Of a stretch of 64,000 nucleotides of DNA, positions 34,489 to 43,620 are shown piece after piece. The notes under the pieces are model-generated. The model had not been told where the DNA came from, did no database searches, and saw only the letters and a program-made list of their open reading frames with translations. The DNA is from Paraburkholderia sp. DHOC27 (GTDB taxonomy: Bacteria; Pseudomonadota; Gammaproteobacteria; Burkholderiales; Burkholderiaceae). The translations under genes were made by a program, and so were the position numbers. Within the stretch, counting starts at the first letter, position 1; each line of letters begins with the position of its first letter. The stretch spans positions 1,357,864 through 1,421,863 of the forward strand of contig NZ_QVQV01000001.1 of assembly GCF_003429005.1 (NCBI RefSeq). Reading direction: 5' to 3'.

Positions 34489-35535
34489 ATGCTGATTATT
34501 TTCGTCGCGCCGCCGGGATTGTTTCGTGAAGGCGTTGCGCGTCTGCTCGGTGAACTGGAGGCGCACACCGAAGTGAAATGCTTCGACTACGGGACCGACG
34601 CGCCCGAAAGCGAAACGGGCGCGGACCTGCTCGTCATAGATGGCGATCAGCAGGGCGAATCGCTCGGTGCCGCGGGTGCGTTGCGTCGCGTCATGCCGCG
34701 CCTGCCCGTGCTCGCGCTGCTGACGAAGATCGATCAAGCGACGATCGACGCGTTCATCGCCGTGGGCGTGACAGGTTGCTTCGACAAGTCGGAACCGGCC
34801 AGCGCGCTCACCAGCGCGTTGCGGGTCGTGCAGGCGGGGGCGACCTATCTGCCGCCCGCGTTGCTCACCTTCACCAACACCATCGGTTCACCGTCCGCAG
34901 CGCATGGAGCCTCACGTCCTGCCAGCGGCACTGGCGCTGGCGCTGGCAACAACGCCTGTGTGCTCACGCCGCGCCAGATCGAAGTGCTGGCGCTGGCCGC
35001 GCGCGGAGAATCGAACAAGTCGATTGCGCGTCAGCTCAACATTGCGGAAGGCACCGTCAAGGTGCATCTGTATACCGTGTACAAGGCGCTGAAGGTGGGC
35101 AGCCGTGGTCAGGCAAGCATCGCGGCAGCACGGCTGGAAAAGGTGGGCGATGCGCAGCTTCATCATGCGCTCGATGCGCAACTCACCATCAGGCGTCTGC
35201 TTTCGCACTTGTCGCCGAGCCACTTTAGACGCGGTGATGTGTTGTTCCACAAGGACGCGCCGAGCGACGCGCTTTACTACATCATGCGCGGGACCATCGG
35301 CCTGCAGGAAATCGGTGTGGAAGTCGGGGCGGGCACGATACTCGGAGAGATTGGCCTGTTTTCGCCGGACCATCGCCGTACCTGTACGGCGCGTTGCAAG
35401 AGCGACTGCGAATTGCTGGTGGTCTCGGCGACCGACGCGATGCGGATGTATTACCAGGACCCCGAGTTTGCGACCTATCTGATCCGTCTCATCACGCGGC
35501 GGCTCGAGGCTGACAAATCGCGTACAAGGATGTAA
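34489..35535 (+). CDS. LuxR-type regulator with degenerate receiver and C-terminal cyclic-nucleotide-binding domain
   Basis: A 348-residue protein. Residues 1-125 are receiver-like: Asp51 and Lys100 are present, but the acidic pair after the first strand is replaced (FVAPPG, residues 5-10), so phosphorylation is unlikely. Residues 158-220 are a LuxR/NarL helix-turn-helix (LTPRQIEVLALAARGESNKSIARQL). Residues 238-340 form a cNMP-binding fold with a phosphate cassette-like GEIGLFSPDHRRTCTA (Glu287, Arg297). The ATG at 34489 is preferred to 34378, since homology begins there. Probably senses the product of the neighbouring cyclase. Confidence 0.85.
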   Translation: MLIIFVAPPGLFREGVARLLGELEAHTEVKCFDYGTDAPESETGADLLVIDGDQQGESLGAAGALRRVMPRLPVLALLTKIDQATIDAFIAVGVTGCFDKSEPASALTSALRVVQAGATYLPPALLTFTNTIGSPSAAHGASRPASGTGAGAGNNACVLTPRQIEVLALAARGESNKSIARQLNIAEGTVKVHLYTVYKALKVGSRGQASIAAARLEKVGDAQLHHALDAQLTIRRLLSHLSPSHFRRGDVLFHKDAPSDALYYIMRGTIGLQEIGVEVGAGTILGEIGLFSPDHRRTCTARCKSDCELLVVSATDAMRMYYQDPEFATYLIRLITRRLEADKSRTRM

Positions 35536-35581
35536 GCGCGCTTTGTCGACACTGCCGCCGCCCGCCGCTGCATGAGCGAAT

Positions 35582-35845
35582 TCAGTTGCCCTTGTAGAGT
35601 TCCTGGATGCGCGCGGCTTCACCATCCTGCTGCGAACGTACGAGCTCTTGATAGACTTCCGCGCGCGTTTTTCCATGCATCATGGCAGGACCGCCCGACA
35701 TGGAAGTGGCCGCAACGTCCGGCCCTTCCGAAGTGACGGCGCCGGCCTGCGCGGTGGTGGTCGTGCCGGCGGGATTGTCTTGTGCATTGGCGTGCCAGAC
35801 GCAGGCGCAGAGCAGTCCTCCAGCAACGAGTGAAATGGTTTTCAT
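35582..35845 (-). CDS. small exported DUF4148-like protein
   Basis: An 87-residue protein with a signal peptide (cleavage near ANA-QD, residue 22) and the C-terminal KTRAEVYQELVRSQQDGEAARIQELYKGN pattern of DUF4148, a family abundant in Burkholderiaceae and of unknown function. AGGAGG precedes the ATG at 35845 at good distance. A useful lineage marker. Confidence 0.85.
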   Translation of the reverse strand: MKTISLVAGGLLCACVWHANAQDNPAGTTTTAQAGAVTSEGPDVAATSMSGGPAMMHGKTRAEVYQELVRSQQDGEAARIQELYKGN

Positions 35846-36127
35846 GCGGACCTCCTTTAGATCATCTTGACGCAACAGCAAGCTGCGAATTACAAAAAGC
35901 AAACGCGCGAACCGCGTCCACCAGGACGACCTGTCGCGCTGTCTTGCGATGTCGAGTGGGATCGCGAGGCAGGAGTGGAATGTTGAGCACGCGGCAGGAT
36001 TAACCGAGTATGGTTTTCGTGCGCGCGCTTGCCTATATCACTTAGGTGATACTCAGCGGCAAGATGACTACGCGTGCAGCGATCATCAACGTCTGAATAC
36101 AAAGTGCTGCACGCGGGATGATTTCGT

Positions 36128-37717
36128 TCAATGCACGCGCAAGCCGATCACGTCTTTCAGATAGCGTTCGAGCGCGCTCAGATGGGTGGGCTCGCCGCGC
36201 GCGGCAACGACCTGGTCAGGGCGTATCAACACCCAGCCGGCGTCGCTGAAACCGTAGCGCCGGCGCGCTTCGCCGGAAGGGTCGCTGGCGGCCGCGAGCG
36301 TCACGACCTGCACGGCGTCGTCGAACGGTGCAACCAGCGTTGCAGCGCGCGACGTGTCGTTGTCGGCAAACACGATCAAGGTGTGGCGCGCATCCAGCAT
36401 CGGCCACAACGTACGCGTTTCTCCCTCTAACGTGTCGGTCCAGCGCAGATCGAGCGCGCGGGTGCCGGGCAAGCCACGCGTCTGATGCCCCGAGACGCCG
36501 GCGAGCGCGAGCAGGGGACCATCGTGATAGGTGATGTCGGTCTCCGCCATTTCGGTTCGCAAACGTTCCTGCAATGCAGGGACGTGGTCGAGCACGGAAA
36601 CGGCGGCGTCGCGCGCGAGACGTGCAAATGGATGCGGCGCCATGCCCACATGCAGCAGCCGCGCCGCATTGTCGATTACGTGGCGCGCCACGGGGCGCCG
36701 TTCGGCTTCGTAGCTGTCGAGCAGCGTGGCAGCATCGCCGCGGCCTTGCAGCACGTATGCAAGCTTCCAGCCGAGATTGGCGGCGTCCTGGATGCCGGTG
36801 TTCATGCCCTGGCCACCGGCGGGACTGTGAATGTGCGCAGCGTCACCAGCCAGAAATACGCGGCCCACGCGATAACGCGTCGCGAGCCGTTCGTTGATGC
36901 CGAACGTCGAGAGCCAGCCAGGATCAGAGAGTGTTGCACCCGGCGGCCCGTGGCGCGTGATTTTCTGCTGCAGTTCGTCGAGGGTGGGTGGCTTGTCCTT
37001 GAGTGATGCCGCATCGTCGCCGACGCGCCGGGCGATGATGCGCCACACGTCATGTGCAAACGGAAACAGCGCGACTGTGCCGCCGTCGTGCCACCAGATA
37101 TGAATGCTGTGCCGATCGAGTTCGGCGCCTTCGATGCGCACGTCACCGAGCAGGTACAGGTCGGTTTCGGTGTCGCCCTCGAAGTCGATGTTCAGTGCGT
37201 GCCGTACCGCGCTGCGTGCGCCGTCCGCGCCGATCAGCCAAGCCGCGGTGGCAGTCTCGCTTGCGCCGTTGGCATGCTTGAGCGTTACCGTGACGACGTC
37301 GCTCGTACCGTTGGCGTCGTTTAGCGCGGTGAGTTCGACGCCGCGCTCGATCACGCCACCCATCTCGAGGTAGCGCGCAGTGAGAATGGCTTCGGTCTGG
37401 GATTGCGGCAGCAACACGGGATTTGGATGAGCGCTGTCGATGCCGTCCTGCATGGAGATGCGTGCGAGCCGCCGCGCACCGTCACCGAACACCACGGCGT
37501 TCAACGCGGCCGCTTCCCGTTCGAACGCAGCGCCAACCCCAAGGCTGCTCAACACCTCGAGGCTTGCTGGCCACACGGCGAGCGCCTTCGAGAGATCCGC
37601 GGGTTTGTCCAGTTTGTCGATCACCCGCGCCGGGATGCCGTAACCGCGCAGTGTCAACGCCAGCGTCAAGCCGGTCGGCCCAGCGCCGACGATCAAAACG
37701 GGGGCGTGCTGATTCAT
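36128..37717 (-). CDS. FAD-dependent aromatic monooxygenase (PheA/TfdB/MhpA type)
   Basis: A 529-residue flavin monooxygenase. The FAD loop is VLIVGAGPTGLTLALTLRGYG (residues 7-27), followed by the DG motif GADGARSAVRHAL and the second FAD motif FLAGDAAHIHSPAGGQGMNTGIQDAANLGWKL. The C-terminal thioredoxin-like domain of phenol hydroxylase relatives is present (LIVFADNDTSRAATLV to DQVVAARG). It hydroxylates a phenolic or similar ring with NAD(P)H and O2; substrate unknown. No ring-cleavage genes are beside it. It is single, with its own promoter region towards 37960. Confidence 0.88.
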   Translation of the reverse strand: MNQHAPVLIVGAGPTGLTLALTLRGYGIPARVIDKLDKPADLSKALAVWPASLEVLSSLGVGAAFEREAAALNAVVFGDGARRLARISMQDGIDSAHPNPVLLPQSQTEAILTARYLEMGGVIERGVELTALNDANGTSDVVTVTLKHANGASETATAAWLIGADGARSAVRHALNIDFEGDTETDLYLLGDVRIEGAELDRHSIHIWWHDGGTVALFPFAHDVWRIIARRVGDDAASLKDKPPTLDELQQKITRHGPPGATLSDPGWLSTFGINERLATRYRVGRVFLAGDAAHIHSPAGGQGMNTGIQDAANLGWKLAYVLQGRGDAATLLDSYEAERRPVARHVIDNAARLLHVGMAPHPFARLARDAAVSVLDHVPALQERLRTEMAETDITYHDGPLLALAGVSGHQTRGLPGTRALDLRWTDTLEGETRTLWPMLDARHTLIVFADNDTSRAATLVAPFDDAVQVVTLAAASDPSGEARRRYGFSDAGWVLIRPDQVVAARGEPTHLSALERYLKDVIGLRVH

Positions 37718-37960
37718 GACTCACTCCTCGTAAAAGTGATGCGCGCCGGTGCGGCGGTGCACCACGGCCGCGCGGAATACTTCTAGCCTGGTCAGCATCG
37801 GCGCGGAACGCAAGCTCAAAGATGACGCGAGAGACATGCGACCAAACTATGGGATGCTGATTATCTTCCGGTTGCCGGACGACAATGAGTTCGCTAGTGT
37901 GGAGGCGTCTCGCCGGGCGGCCCGGTCCCACCCGATCCACGACAAACTGCGGAGGCCATC

Positions 37961-38932
37961 ATGTCCACTGCTTCAGTGTCGCCGCAGGTGCGGCACTTTT
38001 CGATTCCGGCGTCGTCGTTTGGAATCGTCCTGGGAATGGCAGGCTTTAGCAATTGCTGGCGTTACGCGCATGTCGTGTGGGGCGTGGACGAGCGGATCGG
38101 CGACGCGTTGTTCGCGCTGACCGCTGTGTTGTGGCTGTTCCTGCTCGTCGGCTATGCAGCGAAGTGGTGGCGCGACCGCGACGACGCGCTCACCGAGTTC
38201 GCCCATCCCGTTCAATGCTGTTTCATCGGCCTCTTGCCGGTCTCCACGGTGCTGGTGGGTGCGTGGTTCGCCACGTGGAACGAGGCGCTGGGGACGATGC
38301 TCGTGATGCTGGGCGCCGCCGCGCAACTGGGCTTCTCGACCTACCGCTCTGGCGCGCTGTTACGCGGCGGCCGCAAGCTGGAAGATACGACCGCCGTGAT
38401 GTATTTGCCGACCGTCGCCGGTAATTTCGTCTCCGCCATCGCACTGAGTTCGTTGGGCTACGTGGACGCCGCCAGGCTGTTTTTCGGCGCCGGGCTCTTT
38501 TCATGGTTCGCGCTGGAGTCGGTCATCATCAACCGGCTTTACACGGCCGAGCCGCTCGCGCCCGCAATCCGGCCGACGCTGGGCATTCAGCTTGCGCCGC
38601 CGGCGGTGGCGTCGATTGCCTATGTTTCGCTAACGCACAACAGCATCGACATGGTGTTTCTGGCGTTCTTCGGTTACGCTGCGCTGCAATTGCTTTTGCT
38701 GGTGCGTTTGCTGCCGTGGTTCATGGAGACGGGCTTTGCGCCTTCGTACTGGGCGTTCAGCTTCGGCGCGACGGCATTCGTGCTCGCCAGCATGCACGCC
38801 GCCAGCGTGCATGCGCATCCGCTGGTGGATGTGCTGGCATTGCCGCTCTTCGTGCTGCTCAACTTCGCGATCGCCGTTCTCTTTCTCGCGACGCTGCGGC
38901 TGCTCGTGCTCGGCAAGCTGTTCATGAAGTGA
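37961..38932 (+). CDS. SLAC1/TehA-family anion channel protein
   Basis: A 323-residue membrane protein with about ten hydrophobic helices. The start FSIPASSFGIVLGMAGFSNCWRYA and the later PTVAGNFVSAIALSSLGY are typical of the TehA/SLAC1 family, which passes small anions and gives tellurite resistance in some hosts. The ribosome site GGAGG is 7 bases before the ATG. It stands between the divergent monooxygenase and an AraC gene on the same strand. Confidence 0.88.
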   Translation: MSTASVSPQVRHFSIPASSFGIVLGMAGFSNCWRYAHVVWGVDERIGDALFALTAVLWLFLLVGYAAKWWRDRDDALTEFAHPVQCCFIGLLPVSTVLVGAWFATWNEALGTMLVMLGAAAQLGFSTYRSGALLRGGRKLEDTTAVMYLPTVAGNFVSAIALSSLGYVDAARLFFGAGLFSWFALESVIINRLYTAEPLAPAIRPTLGIQLAPPAVASIAYVSLTHNSIDMVFLAFFGYAALQLLLLVRLLPWFMETGFAPSYWAFSFGATAFVLASMHAASVHAHPLVDVLALPLFVLLNFAIAVLFLATLRLLVLGKLFMK

Positions 38933-38988
38933 CATGACGTGAGCGTTCGACGCGTCACCCTACACAAGATTCCATTCAACCGGCCCTT

Positions 38989-40017
38989 ATGGATTTGCTT
39001 AGTCGTGTGCTGTCTCTCATCCCCGTCAGCGGCCGTCTGGACGTGCGCTGCCACTTCGGCGCGCCGTGGGAAATCGATCATGGCAAAGCCGCCGTGCGCG
39101 AGATTCCCTATCATGTGCTGCTATCCGGTCAGGCAGTGCTGGAATACGGCGGGGGTCCCACTGAGCAACTGAGAGCAGGGGACATCGTGCTCTTTCCGAC
39201 GGGCAGCGCGCATCGGATTCACGATGGCAGCGGGCGATCGCCCGTGCCCGCAGCGGAACGGCGCGAGGTTGCGCTGATGGTCAAGGAGAACGAAGGGTCC
39301 GGGCCACGCGCCGATATTCTGTGCGGACGGTTTCTGATCGGCGCGGTGCCCGACCGGCTGTTGCGTGAGCATTTGCCGGGGCGTCTCGTCGTACGCAGCG
39401 CCCAGCCCGGCGATGCGGGCGCGAATGGGGCGAGCGGTGGTGGCGGCAACGGCGCTGACCACAGCAGCGCGGAAGACAGCCACGACAAAAGCGCGGACGC
39501 GCTCACCGGCACACGGCTGGCGCGGCTGGTTGGTTTGATGCGCGAAGAGTCCGTGGACGAAGGCCCCGGCAGTACCGCGCTGGTGAGCCATCTGTCCGCG
39601 GCGCTATTCGCCTTGACGTTGCGCTTCGCGAGCACCGGCACCGCGCCGCCGCACGGCTTGCTGGCGCTCGCCGCACGGCCACGCCTGCAGCCGGCGGTCT
39701 CCGCGATGTTCGACGCGCCGGAGAAACCGTGGACACTCGATCAACTCGCGGCGCTCTGCAACATGTCGCGTGCCACCTTCGTGCGCCAGTTCCAGGACGT
39801 GATTGGACGCTCCGCAACCGACATGCTCACCGACATTCGCATGACGCTGGCGGGTCACCAGCTCACCGAGTCGTCACTGGGCATTCCGGAAATCGGCGAG
39901 ATGGTGGGCTATCAATCCAACGCGGCGTTTCAGCGCGTATTCAAGCGGCTGATCGGCGTGACGCCATCGCGGTATCGAAGCCTGGGCGGCAAGATCGATG
40001 CGCAGCAGGACGGCTAG
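38989..40017 (+). CDS. AraC-family regulator with cupin-6 sensor domain
   Basis: A 342-residue regulator. An N-terminal cupin-type sensor (WEIDHGKAAVREIPYHVLLSGQAVLEY, GDIVLFPTGSAHRI) is followed by a C-terminal double helix-turn-helix (WTLDQLAALCNMSRATFVRQF; IPEIGEMVGYQSNAAFQRVFKRLIGVTPSRYR). An internal Gly/Ala/Ser-rich stretch (about residues 145-170) links subregions. It probably controls the preceding channel gene or the following cupin gene; it lies 56 bases after the channel gene. Confidence 0.87.
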   Translation: MDLLSRVLSLIPVSGRLDVRCHFGAPWEIDHGKAAVREIPYHVLLSGQAVLEYGGGPTEQLRAGDIVLFPTGSAHRIHDGSGRSPVPAAERREVALMVKENEGSGPRADILCGRFLIGAVPDRLLREHLPGRLVVRSAQPGDAGANGASGGGGNGADHSSAEDSHDKSADALTGTRLARLVGLMREESVDEGPGSTALVSHLSAALFALTLRFASTGTAPPHGLLALAARPRLQPAVSAMFDAPEKPWTLDQLAALCNMSRATFVRQFQDVIGRSATDMLTDIRMTLAGHQLTESSLGIPEIGEMVGYQSNAAFQRVFKRLIGVTPSRYRSLGGKIDAQQDG

Positions 40018-40054
40018 GCAAGCCGTGCTGCTATTTCTTTAGCAAACCTGATGA

Positions 40055-40522
40055 TTAGCTGGGTTGCGGCATCGGCATCAGCGAAATGCCGAAGCGCGGC
40101 GCGGCCTCACGCATGCGGGCGATGTCTTCGGGGCGCGGCGGGGTTGCTGTAATGGGACCTGTCTGGGCGTCGGCGCAATCGCCAACGAAGCCGTCGAAGC
40201 CGGCCGGTGTGCACACAACCAGGTAGCGCGACAGCACCTCGCCCGTGTTGGCGAGTCTGTGCGGCACGTTGCGCGGCACGAGCAGGGTGTCGCCGGCGTG
40301 CAGCTTTACCGTCTCGCCTTCGATCAGCACATCGAGCGTACCTTCGAGCATCGTGATCGTTTCTTCTTCGCGCGAGTGGGCATGCAGCGGCGTGCCCTTG
40401 CCGGGCGGACTAAACATCTCCATCATGCAGAACGTCTCACCGGTCTGCTGGCCGGACATCAACAGACGAACGCGGGTGCCCGCGAAGTTGTACTCAGGTG
40501 CATCGGTATTCAGTACGAACAT
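40055..40522 (-). CDS. small cupin protein
   Basis: A 155-residue single-domain cupin. PLHAHSREEETITMLEG gives the HxH-x4-E metal site and GDTLLVPRNVPHRLANTG the second motif. Cytoplasmic. The start is placed at 40522 because the cupin fold begins there; the same frame continues upstream to 41071, but through the LysR gene on the other strand. It is divergent from that LysR gene with a 108-base gap, the classic arrangement of a LysR regulator and its target. Confidence 0.82.
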   Translation of the reverse strand: MFVLNTDAPEYNFAGTRVRLLMSGQQTGETFCMMEMFSPPGKGTPLHAHSREEETITMLEGTLDVLIEGETVKLHAGDTLLVPRNVPHRLANTGEVLSRYLVVCTPAGFDGFVGDCADAQTGPITATPPRPEDIARMREAAPRFGISLMPMPQPS

Positions 40523-40630
40523 GGTTTCCTCGAAGAGCAGGCTATGTGAGAGGCCACTATAGTGCGGCTGCCCTTCGGGAAAAATAACGCTCATGTCGTT
40601 TGACTGACGACACAATATCGTGAATCGAAC

Positions 40631-41521
40631 ATGAAAAACCTCAACCAGTTCCTGAGTTTCGCCGCAGTGGCCAGGAACGGCAGCTTCGCCGCGGCTGCGC
40701 GCGAACTCGGCCTCGCGCCGTCGTCCGTGGCCAAGAGCGTGGCGCGGCTCGAAAGCGATCTGGGGACGCGGCTCTTCCATCGCACCACGCGTTCGCTGCG
40801 TCTCACGGAAGAAGGCGCGCGGCTGTTCGAGCGCTGCGCGTCGCTCCTCGAAGAAATCAACGCGCTGGAGACGCTCGTCACAGGCGGCGATGCGGGCCCG
40901 GCTGGCACGCTGCGTGTGGGCGCGCCAATCGGTTATGGCACGCGCAGGATCGTGCCGGTGCTTAGCCGCCTGCTGGCACAGCATCCCTCGCTCGACGTTG
41001 AAATGCGCCTGAGCGATGAACGCGTGAATCTCGTACAGGAGGGTCTGGATGCCGTGATCCGGATTGGCCACAACGAAGATTCAGCGTTGGTGGCGCGGCA
41101 ATTCGATCAACAGCATCTGATGCTATGCGCGACGCCGCAGTACATCAAACGTCATGGCAAGTTACGCACGGTCACCGATATCGAGGCGCATCCCGTCATC
41201 GCCTTTCGCATGCCCACCTCGGGCCGCGCGCGTCCGTTGGAACTGGTGGAGAACGGCGAGCCGGTTCAACTGCGGCCGCCCGCGCGTTTCTCGAGCAGCC
41301 ACGGCGATGCCATGGTCGAAGCCGTGCTGGCGGGAACGGGTATCGCGCAGGTGCTCGAGCACATGGTGGAGCATCACATTCGCGAGGGACGTCTCATCGA
41401 ATTGCTGCCCGCCTGCCGGCCTGCGCCGTTACCGGTGAACGTGCTGGTGCCCGGCACGCGCATGATGCCGGCGCGCGTGCGTGCCTTGATCGATGAACTG
41501 GCGGCGCAAGGCAGCCGTTAA
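40631..41521 (+). CDS. LysR-family transcriptional regulator
   Basis: A 296-residue LysR regulator of the CrgA/DsdC-like group. The HTH is FLSFAAVARNGSFAAAARELGLAPSSVAKSVARLE, followed by a full co-inducer domain (GTLRVGAPIGYGTRRIVPVLSRLL). It is divergently placed with the cupin gene and is probably its regulator. Complete, usual length. Confidence 0.9.
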   Translation: MKNLNQFLSFAAVARNGSFAAAARELGLAPSSVAKSVARLESDLGTRLFHRTTRSLRLTEEGARLFERCASLLEEINALETLVTGGDAGPAGTLRVGAPIGYGTRRIVPVLSRLLAQHPSLDVEMRLSDERVNLVQEGLDAVIRIGHNEDSALVARQFDQQHLMLCATPQYIKRHGKLRTVTDIEAHPVIAFRMPTSGRARPLELVENGEPVQLRPPARFSSSHGDAMVEAVLAGTGIAQVLEHMVEHHIREGRLIELLPACRPAPLPVNVLVPGTRMMPARVRALIDELAAQGSR

Positions 41522-41560
41522 CGTGCGCTTGCGCCGCGCCGCTCCACGCGGCAGCGAACC

Positions 41561-41731
41561 CTACGACCGGTCGCGATTGCGCGTGCGGGTCGCGCCCGTG
41601 ATGATGGCGAGGCCGAGCATGATCACGGCGACGATTTCGATGGTGTGCTGCGAGACGTGCATGGCGACGAGCGCCCAGCAGACGCCGCCAATCAGAATGA
41701 TCCATCCAACTAGATAGATGACCAGGGTCAT
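41561..41731 (-). CDS. small two-helix membrane protein
   Basis: A 56-residue protein made of two hydrophobic helices (VIYLVGWIILIGGVCWALVAM and IEIVAVIMLGLAIITGA) and a basic Arg-rich tail. AGGAG precedes the ATG at 41731 at 7 bases. Such small proteins are common in Paraburkholderia; function unknown. Confidence 0.75.
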   Translation of the reverse strand: MTLVIYLVGWIILIGGVCWALVAMHVSQHTIEIVAVIMLGLAIITGATRTRNRDRS

Positions 41732-42114
41732 TGTTTTCTCCTTTATGGTCGACTTCGGCGACGGGTTGCCTGCGATACGACGCTTCATCCCGGTGCCGCC
41801 GTCGGGCCAGCGGTCTGGCGCGAGTGAACAGCCGGTTTCTGTTCAAGCAGAATTCGCGCCTGGACAGCGTGGCGGATATAAAGGCATGCCACTCGCGGCA
41901 TAGAAGCAGGCTGAAGCGGCGTGAACCAGGCGAAGTCACGCGTGACATGCTTTTCGCCAGCGGAACGCGTGCGTTACTGTTTGCCGGGTAGTGGCAATTT
42001 CTTCCATGTGTACGCGCGCACCTAACGATATGAACAACGCTTCGTTGGCAGTGCGCAGGCGGGGCGCTAGGATGGCCCGCTGTGCCATGCAAGGCGGCTT
42101 GCGCCACTACTCCG
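41732..42114. other. intergenic region, no gene seen
   Basis: A 383-base region between the small membrane protein gene (minus) and the ABC transporter operon (plus). It should hold both promoters, but I see no clear -35/-10, -24/-12, hairpin terminator or repeat. Open frames here lack ribosome sites and family resemblance. Confidence 0.4.
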
Positions 42115-43620
42115 ATGCCATCGCCTGTTCTGAAAGCCGTCGCTGTTTCCCGCTCCTTCGGTGCCACCACGGCTCTCGCCAGCTTCGATCTCTCCATTGA
42201 ACGCGGCGAAGTGGTCGCGTTGATGGGCGCCAACGGCGCGGGCAAGTCTACCTTCGTGAAGATCCTGAGCGGCGTCTATGCGCCCGACGGCGGCTCGCTG
42301 ACATTCTGCGGCGAGCCTTACCGGCCTGCTTCGACGCAGGCCGCGAAGCAGCTCGGTGTCGCGACGGTCCATCAGTCCGTCGCGGACGCGGTTGTACCCA
42401 CGCTTTCGATTGCCGACAATCTGCTGCTCGACCGTTTGTGCGACCCCGCATCGTCATGGCGCGTGTCGCCGGCGGCGCGTCTGGCAGCCGCCCGGCCCCT
42501 CGCGCAGAAAGTCGGCCTCGAGGTGGATCTGGCCGCGCCGCTCGGTTCGCTGTCGCTCGCCAACCAGCAACTCGTGACGCTCGCGCGCGCGCTCGCCACG
42601 CTTCCCAAACTGCTGATCCTCGACGAACCCACGGCGAGTCTGTCGGCGCCCGAAGCGGAACGTCTGTTCGCGCTGCTCGACCGGTTGCGCGAGGAGGGCG
42701 TGGCGATCCTGCTGGTGTCGCATCGGCTCGGCGATTTGCGCCGTATCGCGGATCGCGTGACGATCGTGCGCGATGGCCGCCTCGTGGCCGATCTGAAGCC
42801 GCCCATCGACTTCGATCACGCCATCGAAACGATGATCGGGCGGCCCCTGCCGAAGCAGCGCAAGCCGTTGCCAACATGGTCTTCAGGAGATTTAGCGGAA
42901 GCGGCGTCGCAGGCACCGTATTTCAGCCTGCGCGACCTGCAACTCACACCCGCGAGCATGCCGTTCGATCTGGACGTGCGGCGCGGCGAGATCGTCGCTA
43001 TCGCCGGTCCGGTGGGTGGCGGCAAATCGCGCCTCGCGCGCGCGATCTTCGGGGCGACGCAGGCCGTCAGCGGAGCCATGACGCTGGACGGCCGGCCCTG
43101 GCGCCCGCGCTCGCCGGCAGACGCGATCCGTGCCGGCGTGTTCCTCGCGGGAGAGGACCGCTGGCGGACCTCGCTCTTTCCCGACAGCGTGCCGTTCGCT
43201 TCCATTGCCGGCACGCTCAGCTTTCCTTTTTTGCCGCGCTGGTTCGCAGGCGGCACGGTGCGCCGCCGCGAGGAGCATGAAGCCGCGCGTGATGCGATTG
43301 CGCGCTTTGGCATCCGTTGCACGGATCCGGCTGACCGGCTCACGCGTCTGTCTGGCGGCAATCAGCAGAAAGTGGTGCTGGCGCGCTGGCATGCGGAGCG
43401 CGCGCGTCTGCTGCTGCTCGATGAGCCGTTTCAGGGTGTCGACGCCGGCGCGCGTGCGGATATCGTGGATACCTTGCGGCGTCATGCGCCTGAACGCGCC
43501 ACCCTGGTGTTCGTCAGCGACCTCGAGGAAGCCTTCGAGATCGCGGACCGCGTGATTCATTTCGATCGGGCCACGCTCAATGGTTCGTCCCTTTCCCCTC
43601 ACACTCTTCTCGCATCGTGA
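42115..43620 (+). CDS. sugar-type ABC transporter ATP-binding protein (RbsA/MglA family)
   Basis: A 501-residue double ATPase. First half: Walker A GANGAGKST, signature LSLANQQLVTLARAL, Walker B LLILDEPTASLS. Second half: degenerate Walker A GPVGGGKSR, signature LSGGNQQKVVLARW and LLLLDEPFQGVD, as usual for carbohydrate importers. The ATG at 42115 (MPSPVLKAV) is preferred to 42082. It overlaps the permease gene. Together with 43620 and 46075 it forms a complete CUT2-type importer whose substrate is unknown. Confidence 0.92.
   Translation: MPSPVLKAVAVSRSFGATTALASFDLSIERGEVVALMGANGAGKSTFVKILSGVYAPDGGSLTFCGEPYRPASTQAAKQLGVATVHQSVADAVVPTLSIADNLLLDRLCDPASSWRVSPAARLAAARPLAQKVGLEVDLAAPLGSLSLANQQLVTLARALATLPKLLILDEPTASLSAPEAERLFALLDRLREEGVAILLVSHRLGDLRRIADRVTIVRDGRLVADLKPPIDFDHAIETMIGRPLPKQRKPLPTWSSGDLAEAASQAPYFSLRDLQLTPASMPFDLDVRRGEIVAIAGPVGGGKSRLARAIFGATQAVSGAMTLDGRPWRPRSPADAIRAGVFLAGEDRWRTSLFPDSVPFASIAGTLSFPFLPRWFAGGTVRRREEHEAARDAIARFGIRCTDPADRLTRLSGGNQQKVVLARWHAERARLLLLDEPFQGVDAGARADIVDTLRRHAPERATLVFVSDLEEAFEIADRVIHFDRATLNGSSLSPHTLLAS

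Noticed and set aside
40523..41071. N-terminal extension of the small cupin gene
   Set aside because: The frame stays open only because it is antisense to the LysR gene; cupin homology begins at 40522.
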